In this document: piece after piece, positions 54,726 to 62,170 of the stretch
How positions within the stretch are numbered: the first letter of the stretch is position 1
Layout: each line of letters opens with the position of its first letter
From: Candidatus Tayloriibacteriota bacterium
GTDB taxonomy: Bacteria > Patescibacteria > Paceibacteria > UBA9973 > UBA6065
Length of the DNA: 64,000 bases
NCBI GenBank assembly: GCA_016215405.1
Contig: JACRJQ010000007.1
Location: 1 to 64,000, forward strand
Direction: 5' to 3'
Notes under the pieces: model-generated
The model's database searches: none
Told to the model about the DNA's origin: nothing
What the model saw: the letters and a program-made list of their open reading frames with translations, nothing else
Translations under genes and position numbers: made by a program

Positions 54726-56084
54726 ATGGCACTCGCTTTTTCAAATCTAAAGAAGGGCGCTCGCAAGATACGAGAGAATCCCCAGCTCTTCTATACGATC
54801 GTCGTCGCCGTCCTCATCGCGGGAGCCTTCGTCCTCATGGCGGAGCGCTTCGTCCGTATCGCGAACGACGCCCAAGAGAGGCTCGTGAACGTCCGCATCG
54901 GCTCCCTGCAGGACGCCTTCGTCGCTTTCGCGCGCGACTCGATAGGCGACCCCGAGAACCTCGAGCGAAAGATAGCCGAGGTGTCGCGGTCGAACGAGAC
55001 CATAAAGAGCTTCAAGATATTCGAAAGGAGGCTCTCCACCTCGAGCCCTGCCGTCTTCGCGGTCATAGCGTCGAAAGACCCTACGGAGACAGGCTCTTCG
55101 GACCCGGGCGCGGAATTCCTCTACTCTCTAGCGTCGTCCGACCCGCGAAGCTCCTTTACCCTCGAATCGACGGACGGAAAAGAAAGGCTCTTTCACACCG
55201 CGCGCGCAATCGAAGCCGCAGACGGGAGCGTCCTCGGAGTCGCCGTCACGACACAGACCCTCTCTCAGGCGGACAAGGCGATCGAGTCGAGCATACAGAG
55301 GTCGATCGCGATACTCGTCGCGGTCCTCATCGTCATCATGCTCCTGTTCCTGCGCCACTCCCGCATCATCGACTATTCGACCCTCTATCGAAAGCTCAAG
55401 GAAGTGGACCAGCTCAAGGACGACTTCATCTCCATGGCATCCCACGAGCTGAGGACTCCGCTATCCTCTATACGCGGCTATGCCGAGTTCATCCGCGAGG
55501 CGCCCGACCTCTCTGCGGACACCAAGCAATACGCCGAGAGGATAGACGTATCCGCCAAAGACCTGGACTCTCTCGTCGCGGATATCCTCGACGTGTCGAG
55601 GATCGAGCAAGGCAGGATGTCCTTCAAAACGGAGCGCCTCGACGCCTCCTCGGCGGTAAAAGACGTCGTCTCCTCCCTCTCCCTGCCGGCCAAAGACAAG
55701 GGTCTCGCCCTTTCCTTCGAATCGAAGGCGCCGGAAGCGGCGATCCTCGCCGATAAAGACAGGCTGCGCCAGGCCCTCACGAACATCATAGGGAACGCGG
55801 TCAAATATACGAAGCAAGGAGAGGTCAAAGCGGCGGTATATGCCGAAGGCGGCAAGCTCTTTGTACGCATAAGCGACACCGGGGTCGGCATGTCCGCCGA
55901 GGAACAGAAGAGGCTCTTCGAGAAGTTCTACAGGATCCGGACGAAGGATACGGAGGACATAAAGGGAACGGGCCTCGGCCTCTGGATAACGGCGCAGATC
56001 ATACGCGAGATGAAAGGATCGATCTCTGTCGAATCCATAAAGGGAGTCGGCTCGCATTTCATAATCGCATTTCCATTAGCTTAA
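54726..56084 (+). CDS. Sensor histidine kinase
   Basis: A 452-residue membrane kinase. Two transmembrane helices (about 19-42 and 192-214) bracket an extracellular sensor domain of about 150 residues without recognised family. Then HisKA with ISMASHELRTPLSSIRGYAE (phospho-His) and HATPase_c with ALTNIIGNAVKYT (N box), VRISDTGVGMSAEEQ (G1), FEKFYRI (F box), GTGLGLWITAQI (G2). No response regulator is adjacent, so its partner is elsewhere. ATG 54726 is preferred to TTG 54714, which lies in the -10 box. The surface protein gene follows by 4 bases and may share its mRNA. Confidence 0.93.
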   Translation: MALAFSNLKKGARKIRENPQLFYTIVVAVLIAGAFVLMAERFVRIANDAQERLVNVRIGSLQDAFVAFARDSIGDPENLERKIAEVSRSNETIKSFKIFERRLSTSSPAVFAVIASKDPTETGSSDPGAEFLYSLASSDPRSSFTLESTDGKERLFHTARAIEAADGSVLGVAVTTQTLSQADKAIESSIQRSIAILVAVLIVIMLLFLRHSRIIDYSTLYRKLKEVDQLKDDFISMASHELRTPLSSIRGYAEFIREAPDLSADTKQYAERIDVSAKDLDSLVADILDVSRIEQGRMSFKTERLDASSAVKDVVSSLSLPAKDKGLALSFESKAPEAAILADKDRLRQALTNIIGNAVKYTKQGEVKAAVYAEGGKLFVRISDTGVGMSAEEQKRLFEKFYRIRTKDTEDIKGTGLGLWITAQIIREMKGSISVESIKGVGSHFIIAFPLA

Positions 56085-56088
56085 ACAT

Positions 56089-58527
56089 ATGAGAAACAAA
56101 AACGCTTTCGCCGCGGCCATCTTCATCCTCGGGCTCATAAGCCTCTTGCAAGGCGGCAGCTCGAGGGCCCAGACGACTCAGTGCGACTGGAGCCTCCAAT
56201 ACCTCAAGACGTCGACGAGCGCGTGCATGCCGCGATCGTATTGCTTCGACCTCCTCAACCCGGAATACAAGACCAAAGAATGCGAGGGGGTGCGAGGGCT
56301 CCTCAATACCGTCTACACGACGCTTTCGACCTCGGGCACGAGCGGATCGACAGAGGCTACGTACACGGCGCCGACGACAAGCTCGGAATCGGGCGCGACC
56401 TCCGGCACGACCTATTCCGGAACAACGGCCATACAGACGGAGACGGCCTATACGGTCGAGCTTCGGGCGAGCGGGGCGGAATGCGGCAGCGGCGCGATAA
56501 AGCTCTCGTGGTCGTCTCCCCTCGGCTCTGACGGATACAAGGTGCTGCGTGACGGGACCGAGATATACTCTGGCGCGCAGACGGAACTCGTCGACAAAGG
56601 GCTAAGCCCGGGCAAGCGATACTCATACGCGGTCTATTCACGAAAAGGAGATCGAGCATCCTCTGCATCGCAAGCAGCAGAGGCCCCCGGCCCCTGCCCT
56701 TCCACGGCATCGACCGTAGAGACCTCGCTCCAGACTACGGTCCAGACGGCCACAAGCGCCATCGCTTCGACCACGGATCAGACGAGGACCTGCGATTGGT
56801 CGAAGGAATACCTGAGGAGCTCGACTGGATCCTGCTCTCCCCGCGCGTATTGCTTCGAGCCTTCATGGGCCGAATACGGTTCAGGAGAATGCCAAGCGAT
56901 ACGACTTGCGTCGGGGTATTCGGCGTCGGATAGGATCGGAGAGCTACGAGAGCTAAAGGCGGCGCCGCAAAGCTGCGGAAGCGATGCGATATTCCTTTCG
57001 TGGCAACCGTCGGAAGGAGCTCTCGGCTACAAGGCATACAGGGACGGCACGATAATCTACGAAGGAAGGAACTCGTGGATCTACAGTACCGGACTCGAGC
57101 CCGGAAAGTCGTATTCCTACTCGGTCGTCGCGTTCAACGCTTCGAGAGAAAGCGTCAAAGCGAGCGCGAGCGCGAAGGCTCCAGAGAGATGCGCCGCCGA
57201 CCTCCCTTCCGCCGATCCGTCTCCTGAAAAGGCGAAGCGATCGCCCGCGCCTGAAACGAAGGCCGCGCCCACGGCGGTAACCGCGACGGCGACTCCGTCC
57301 GCTCCAAAGACGCTCTCTTCCACGACGCCCGTCGCGCAGACGAGGCAGTGCGACTGGCAGAACGAATACCTTAAACAGGAAGGAAAGGTCTGCGCTCCCC
57401 GCTCCCTCTGCCTCGACGAAGGGTCGTCCGAATACGGGTCGCGCGAATGCGCAAGCGTCCGCGCGAGCTTCGACGCGAAGACGGCGGCGATAAAGCGCGA
57501 AGACAAAAAGCTCGAAGAGGCCTCGCAGAAGACGCACGAGATCGCATCGAACATAGAGGCGACGAGGGTTTTGGCAGAAGAGGCGAAGAAGAGCCTCTTG
57601 AGCGCCATAGAGAAGAGCGTAGGAGGCGCGACGACATCGCCCGAAAGCGTCGACCCTAAGAAAAAAGAGGCTCTGGAGGACCTCAAGGAAAGGCTGGTCG
57701 AGAAGGTCGAAGCCCGCCTCTCGTCGACGGCTCTCTCGCCTGACGGCATCGAGTCCCTCGCGAAAGAGATAGACGACGGATTCAGGGAGATCGACGGCTC
57801 GTCCACCCGCTCCGACGATATCGCGCGGGCATTCCTAGAATTCGATTCGAAGATAAGCCTGCAGCGAGAAGAGCTCGTCAAAAACGGCGGCGACCTCCTC
57901 TACAAGGACTCCAACGCCGACGGCATATCGGACTACGACGCCATCCACCTCTATGGCATGGATCCGGAGAAGCCCGCGCCCGTAAGCGAGCTCGACGAGA
58001 AGAGGCTCGCCCCAGCCGAGAAGATACTCCTCGGATACGATCCTGCCCGAGAGGACCTCGTGAAGATACAATACGAAGAGCCGAAAGAGTCGTTCGCCCC
58101 GATAGTGGAGACATACAAGGTCGAGGAGGTCTCCCTCGCCGAAGGGGACAAGGTCGTGCTCAAAGGCAGGGCCCTCCCGAACACGTTCGTCACTCTCTAT
58201 ATCTATAGCACCCCTATCGTCGTAGTGGTCAAAGCCGACGAATACGGCGAATGGGAATACACCCTCGACAAAGAGCTCGAGACCGGAGAGCACACCGTAT
58301 ATACCGCGTCGGTGAACAACAGCGGAAAGATCGTCGCCCGCGGGTCGGCCGTTCCGTTCATAAAGACCGCCGAAGCAGCGACGCTCGATATCTCTTCTTA
58401 CCGCCCCGCAACCGATCTCAAACCAGGGCTCATAAACGCCCGCGACATGGGCGCGATAGCCGTCGCCCTCCTCGGCATAGTGCTCATATCGATAAACCTC
58501 ATAGGCATGGCGCGAAAGAAAGAGTAG
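56089..58527 (+). CDS. Surface protein with three Cys-rich CDW repeats and FN3-like domains
   Basis: An 812-residue exported protein. Signal peptide (about 1-27), then three copies of a 40-residue motif C-D-W-x3-Y-L-x6-C-x-P-R-x2-C-x8-E-Y-x3-E-C (near residues 30-67, 245-285 and 423-460), two FN3-like domains (CGSGAIKLSWSSPLGSDGYK; CGSDAIFLSWQPSEGALGYK), Thr/Ser/Pro linkers, a coiled-coil (about 470-600), a calcium-type DSNADGISDYDAIHLYGMDP loop, a Big-like beta domain and a C-terminal transmembrane helix (about 783-805). An elongated stalk, likely for attachment. Each motif has four Cys that would form two disulfides. It follows the kinase gene by 4 bases. Confidence 0.8.
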   Translation: MRNKNAFAAAIFILGLISLLQGGSSRAQTTQCDWSLQYLKTSTSACMPRSYCFDLLNPEYKTKECEGVRGLLNTVYTTLSTSGTSGSTEATYTAPTTSSESGATSGTTYSGTTAIQTETAYTVELRASGAECGSGAIKLSWSSPLGSDGYKVLRDGTEIYSGAQTELVDKGLSPGKRYSYAVYSRKGDRASSASQAAEAPGPCPSTASTVETSLQTTVQTATSAIASTTDQTRTCDWSKEYLRSSTGSCSPRAYCFEPSWAEYGSGECQAIRLASGYSASDRIGELRELKAAPQSCGSDAIFLSWQPSEGALGYKAYRDGTIIYEGRNSWIYSTGLEPGKSYSYSVVAFNASRESVKASASAKAPERCAADLPSADPSPEKAKRSPAPETKAAPTAVTATATPSAPKTLSSTTPVAQTRQCDWQNEYLKQEGKVCAPRSLCLDEGSSEYGSRECASVRASFDAKTAAIKREDKKLEEASQKTHEIASNIEATRVLAEEAKKSLLSAIEKSVGGATTSPESVDPKKKEALEDLKERLVEKVEARLSSTALSPDGIESLAKEIDDGFREIDGSSTRSDDIARAFLEFDSKISLQREELVKNGGDLLYKDSNADGISDYDAIHLYGMDPEKPAPVSELDEKRLAPAEKILLGYDPAREDLVKIQYEEPKESFAPIVETYKVEEVSLAEGDKVVLKGRALPNTFVTLYIYSTPIVVVVKADEYGEWEYTLDKELETGEHTVYTASVNNSGKIVARGSAVPFIKTAEAATLDISSYRPATDLKPGLINARDMGAIAVALLGIVLISINLIGMARKKE

Positions 58528-58570
58528 CGAAGCAAAAGCCGCGCACGGAAGTGCGCGGCTTTTGCTTCGC
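58527..58570. terminator. Bidirectional terminator
   Basis: Perfect 20-bp arms beginning GCGAAGCAAAAGCCGCGCAC around GGAA, between the converging surface-protein and DUF1761 genes. Confidence 0.9.
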
Positions 58571-58572
58571 TC

Positions 58573-58974
58573 TTAGGCCCAAGAAGCGAGCACCGCGCCG
58601 GCGATAAGGAGATAGACGAGCCAGTAGCCGGTATTGATAAAGAAGAGAGACCAAGGCTTCCCTTCCCAGCCTGAAAGATTGAGATACGCGGGAACGATGA
58701 ATCCTATCCAGCCGAAAAATCCGGCGAGCATGCCTGTCATGACGCCCGCTTGAGCGATGCCTGCGGAGAGGACGACGCTCATGAGGGCGCCGCCTATAAG
58801 CGAGAGAACGATAGGTTTAAGCATCGTCCTAAACGGCGGCTTCTCCTCCGGGACCGCCAATCCGGAGAGCACGGCCCACTTCTTGCCGAAAAGCGGCCCG
58901 TACCATAAAAATCCCAGGAAAATGGAGGCTATCGAAACGACCAGGACCGCCCAGAGATTGACATCGACTTGCAT
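58573..58974 (-). CDS. DUF1761 family membrane protein
   Basis: A 133-residue protein of four helices: VLVVSIASIFLGFLWYGPLFGKKW is the DUF1761 hallmark (GxxWYxPLFGxxW). Function unknown, widespread in bacteria. It faces the surface protein gene across a strong terminator. Confidence 0.88.
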   Translation of the reverse strand: MQVDVNLWAVLVVSIASIFLGFLWYGPLFGKKWAVLSGLAVPEEKPPFRTMLKPIVLSLIGGALMSVVLSAGIAQAGVMTGMLAGFFGWIGFIVPAYLNLSGWEGKPWSLFFINTGYWLVYLLIAGAVLASWA

Positions 58975-59114
58975 ATATTCGCGTTAACTATTTATAACCC
59001 TTGCATTATATACGCACCATAGACGGCGTTTCTCCCCGTCGCCGCTAGAAACAAGGCGCCGAGCGCAGACGTACACCTTATAAGCACCAACGGCGCAGGC
59101 CTTTCCTTATTTCA
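58975..59114. other. Divergent intergenic region
   Basis: 140 bases between the DUF1761 and GH113-like starts. TTGCAT and TATAAG occur on the plus strand (about 59002 and 59080), but no convincing pair can be set. No ORF. Confidence 0.35.
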
Positions 59115-60935
59115 ATGATTAACGAAAACATGAAACAAATAGTACGCAAATCCATCTCGGCAGCGGTCCTTCTCGCCCTCATCGCGGCGCCGCTCTTCGA
59201 GCCCTACCCTACGGAAGCGGCGGTCTCGGGCTGGCAGAAAGGCGTGTCGATAGCATCGAGATGGAATACGGATTTTTCGAGCGATTCGTTCAAAGAGTCG
59301 GTCCGCAACGCGAAAGCGATGGGGGTCACGCACGTGACGCTCGTCATCCCCTACATGCAAGACACGTATCAATCGTCGAATATATACCGAGTAGCGAGCA
59401 CGCCGTCCGACGAGACCCTCGGCGCGGCGATAGATTACATACACGGACAGGGCATGAAAGCGGTGCTCAAGCCGCACCTCGAGGTCGCGAATTCCGGATG
59501 GCGCGCCCTCATCGAGGCGTCGGACCGAGACGCCTGGTATAGGAGCTACGGCGATATGCTCAATCGCCTCGCCGACGTCGCGAAGAGCCGAGGCGCCGAT
59601 ATGATCGTCATAGGGACCGAGCTTATCGGCATGGCGTCCCCTTACGTCCATCCGAACAACACCGATCGATGGAAGGCGATGATAGCGGCGGTGCGCTCCC
59701 GCTATTCCGGCCCTCTCACCTATAGCGCGAACTGGGGTCGGGGCATAAACCACACGAACGAGTTCGAGCAGATCGGATTCTGGCCCGAGCTCGACTACAT
59801 AGGCGTATCGGCCTACTTCGACCTCAACCAAGACTGGAACAACAATTCCGTAGAGTCGTTCAAGTCCGCATGGCAGACGATCGACCAGAACCAGATACAG
59901 CCGCTGCAGGCGAAATACGGAAAGGCGGTGCTCTTCAGCGAGATAGGATACAAATCGACGGACGGCGCGCATACCCAGCCGTGGGAATACAACCTTAACG
60001 GCAACTACAACTCCCAGGAGCAGGTCAATCTCTATCAAGCGCTCTTCGAATACTGGAACAATCGCTCGTACCTCGCGGGGATATCGATCTGGCAATGGTC
60101 AAGCGACCCGAACTACGGCGGTCAGGGAAACACGGACTACACCCCGCGCAACAAGCCGGCCGAAGCGACGATCAAGTCCTGGTTCGGAGGCTCGAACCCG
60201 ACTCCGACCCCTGATCCGGATCCTACCCCTACCCCTACCCCGACGCCCGCCCCCACCGGAAGCTGGAGCTCGTCAGGGTCTCTCTCCGGCAGCGCTACCG
60301 TAGGGTCTTCCGCGACCCTCGCCGCGACCGTGAACCTCTCCGGAGAAGCCCAAAACGTGATCGCCGACGTCGAGATATACGACTCCTCGAATTCCAAGAT
60401 ATTCCAGAAGTTCTTCGAGCGTCAGAACATATCCCAATCTGCGCCCGGAAGCTACAGCGTGACGTGGACCCCGCCCGCGGCCGGCGCATACACCCTAAAG
60501 ATCGGAACGTTCTCCAACGACTGGAGCGCGAACCACCACTGGAACGACAGGGCCCTCGCGTTCTCTGCGACAAATCCGGGAGAGACGCCGCCCCCGACAT
60601 CGACGACCACGCCTAACCCGACCCCTCAGCCTACGGCCTACAAGACCGATATATGGTGGCCGACGAACGGAGCGTCCGTAGGAGGCACCCAGCCCTTCAA
60701 GGCGATGCTCCAGAACAAGGGCGTCTCAGAATACAGGATGTACTGGCAGGTAGACGGCCGCGAGCTCGTCGAGATGTGGAACAGCGACGTCGACTACCCT
60801 CACAAGGAATTCCACGTAGACCTCTCGGGCTGGAATTGGAACTCCAACAACCGATACATCGTGAACTTCGTCTCCAAAGACCTCTCGGGCAACACTATCT
60901 CCGAAGGAGCGGCGGCGATCTACGTCGCGAGATAG
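59115..60935 (+). CDS. Secreted GH113-like glycoside hydrolase with C-terminal domains
   Basis: A 606-residue exported enzyme. Signal peptide (about 6-36), then a TIM barrel like GH113 beta-mannanases (GWQKGVSIASRWNTDFSSDS, VLKPHLEVANSGWRALIEAS), with the acid/base Glu in VIGTELIG (about 170) and nucleophile Glu in LFSEIGYKS (about 275). A Pro-Thr linker (PTPTPDPDPTPTPTPTPAP) leads to a beta domain (about 380-480), and a second linker to a domain starting WWPTNGASVGGTQPFKA (about 510-606), shared with the GH6 enzyme at 62171. Likely substrate: mannan or another beta-1,4 glycan. Met6 (59130) could be the start. Confidence 0.85.
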   Translation: MINENMKQIVRKSISAAVLLALIAAPLFEPYPTEAAVSGWQKGVSIASRWNTDFSSDSFKESVRNAKAMGVTHVTLVIPYMQDTYQSSNIYRVASTPSDETLGAAIDYIHGQGMKAVLKPHLEVANSGWRALIEASDRDAWYRSYGDMLNRLADVAKSRGADMIVIGTELIGMASPYVHPNNTDRWKAMIAAVRSRYSGPLTYSANWGRGINHTNEFEQIGFWPELDYIGVSAYFDLNQDWNNNSVESFKSAWQTIDQNQIQPLQAKYGKAVLFSEIGYKSTDGAHTQPWEYNLNGNYNSQEQVNLYQALFEYWNNRSYLAGISIWQWSSDPNYGGQGNTDYTPRNKPAEATIKSWFGGSNPTPTPDPDPTPTPTPTPAPTGSWSSSGSLSGSATVGSSATLAATVNLSGEAQNVIADVEIYDSSNSKIFQKFFERQNISQSAPGSYSVTWTPPAAGAYTLKIGTFSNDWSANHHWNDRALAFSATNPGETPPPTSTTTPNPTPQPTAYKTDIWWPTNGASVGGTQPFKAMLQNKGVSEYRMYWQVDGRELVEMWNSDVDYPHKEFHVDLSGWNWNSNNRYIVNFVSKDLSGNTISEGAAAIYVAR

Positions 60936-60951
60936 AATCCACAGGCGTCGT

Positions 60952-60979
60952 TTGACCTTCTCGCCAGCGGGTATACGAT
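60952..60979 (+). promoter_or_regulatory. Promoter of the 61020 gene
   Basis: TTGACC (60952-60957), 16 bases, TACGAT (60974-60979), and a C/A-rich leader of about 34 bases. Confidence 0.65.
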
Positions 60980-61019
60980 AGAACCCAAGACACCTTCCAC
61001 CTCCGACCCCGAAACGCCT

Positions 61020-61336
61020 ATGTGCCTTATCATCCGAGACCAGCTGGTCAGCCCTCCGACCTGGTTCGCCTCGTTCAGAGACCTCACGCTCTACTGCAAC
61101 GTGTTCTTGGGCGCCGAGATCGTCATCGAATCAGAAGACCCGGACCCATTTTGGAGATGGATCCGGCAGAGGGGGGCATGGATTTCGTCGAAGACTTCGT
61201 AAGGCCAGGAAGCCAAGACGGAGTCCGCCTCGACATCGAAGCCAACTATCCGCGCACGATAATCACGGATAGGATAGCCCCCGAGAACGTCCACAGGCTC
61301 ATCGCGCAGATCAGATTCTGCAGCGGCTTGAGCTGA
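61020..61336 (+). pseudogene. Orphan small protein gene interrupted by a -1 frameshift at a G-run
   Basis: Frame 1 from ATG 61020 reads MCLIIRDQLVSPPTWFASFR and on to FWRWIRQRG, then loses coding character and stops at 61202. From the six-G run at about 61172-61177 the frame one base back reads GGMDFVEDFVRPGSQDGVRL to IRFCSGLS, stop 61336. Joined by a -1 shift at the G-run they make one protein of about 105 residues. It may be a sequencing or assembly error, a pseudogene, phase variation, or programmed frameshifting. Own promoter, Shine-Dalgarno-less leader and terminator place it in the long-leader group. Confidence 0.65.
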
Positions 61337-61343
61337 GAGCAAC

Positions 61344-61377
61344 AAGGCGCGGTCGCGAGATCGCGCCTTTCGTTTTG
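61344..61377 (+). terminator. Terminator of the 61020 gene
   Basis: 8-bp arms AAGGCGCG / CGCGCCTT with a 10-base loop and TCGTTTTG. Confidence 0.85.
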
Positions 61378-61443
61378 AGACACATTTGTTTTCTCCGGCA
61401 CGTACTACCTACGACCGATTAGGAAGATTCACGAACAAAACGA

Positions 61444-61992
61444 ATGAACACGAGAAAAGACGGCGAGACGAGGACGATCGGGGTCACTTTCTCCGCGTTC
61501 GACCTCTGCCATGCGGGCCATATGAGGATGCTTAAGGACGCCAAAAGCAGGTGCGACTATCTCATCGTCGGCCTCCAGGACGATCCTGCGCAAGAGAGCG
61601 ACGAGGGGTATCGCCTCCGGACAGGCGGCAAATCGAAGAACAGGCCGATCATGTCCCTCGACGAGCGCATGGAGATAATCAAAGGCATACGGTATGTAGA
61701 CGAAGTGTTCGTCTATTCAACCGAGGACGACCTCTATGACTGGCTCAAGAGCAACAGATACGATGTCCGCATCCTCGGCTCGGACTGGGAGGGCAAGCCG
61801 TATACGGGACACGACCTTCCTCACATGCCCTACTTCCATCGGAGAGACCACGGCTACTCGACCTCGGAGCTGCGCGAGAGGATCTATAGGGCGGAAAAGG
61901 AAAGGCTCGAAGCCCTCCAGGCCAAGGCAGGAGAAGAGGCGCCGAAAGAGAGGCGCGGAAGCGCAGGGCCGTTCGTCGCCAAAGCGGCCTGA
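61444..61992 (+). CDS. Adenylyl/cytidylyltransferase-like nucleotidyltransferase (TagD-like)
   Basis: A 182-residue cytidylyltransferase-fold protein: IGVTFSAFDLCHAGHMRMLK with the HAGH (HxGH) nucleotide motif, RPIMSLDERMEIIKGIRYVD, and the C-terminal HGYSTSELRERIY (RTxGISTT-like). It resembles glycerol-3-phosphate cytidylyltransferases (TagD/GCT) that activate alditol phosphates for wall teichoic acid or lipid head groups. Its last 25 residues are a variable basic tail. A leader of C/A-rich character precedes it. Context with surface polysaccharide enzymes suggests envelope polymer synthesis; substrate not proven. Confidence 0.88.
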   Translation: MNTRKDGETRTIGVTFSAFDLCHAGHMRMLKDAKSRCDYLIVGLQDDPAQESDEGYRLRTGGKSKNRPIMSLDERMEIIKGIRYVDEVFVYSTEDDLYDWLKSNRYDVRILGSDWEGKPYTGHDLPHMPYFHRRDHGYSTSELRERIYRAEKERLEALQAKAGEEAPKERRGSAGPFVAKAA

Positions 61993-62017
61993 CCCGCCAT
62001 TCCGCCGAAAATACATG

Positions 62018-62044
62018 AGCAGGCAGACGTCAAGTCTACCTGCT
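62018..62044 (+). terminator. Terminator of the nucleotidyltransferase gene
   Basis: Arms AGCAGG-AGAC / GTCT-CCTGCT with one mismatch, then TTTTAT. Confidence 0.8.
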
Positions 62045-62080
62045 TTTATATGGCTCAACGAGGCCGCTGTGCAGATTAAC

Positions 62081-62108
62081 TTGCCTTCCATACCCCTTCA
62101 TGTATACT
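62081..62108 (+). promoter_or_regulatory. Promoter of the GH6 gene
   Basis: TTGCCT (62081-62086), 16 bases, TATACT (62103-62108), leader about 55 bases, C/A-rich. Confidence 0.65.
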
Positions 62109-62170
62109 CGCCGCGCTCCTGAACGTCCGACCTGACCGAAATTCCGTTAGCACTCCTTAAAGCACTACTC

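Noticed and set aside
61022..61202. Two separate overlapping small genes at 61020 and 61022
   Set aside because: Each loses coding character at the same G-run, and one promoter and one terminator frame both; a single frameshifted gene explains all.
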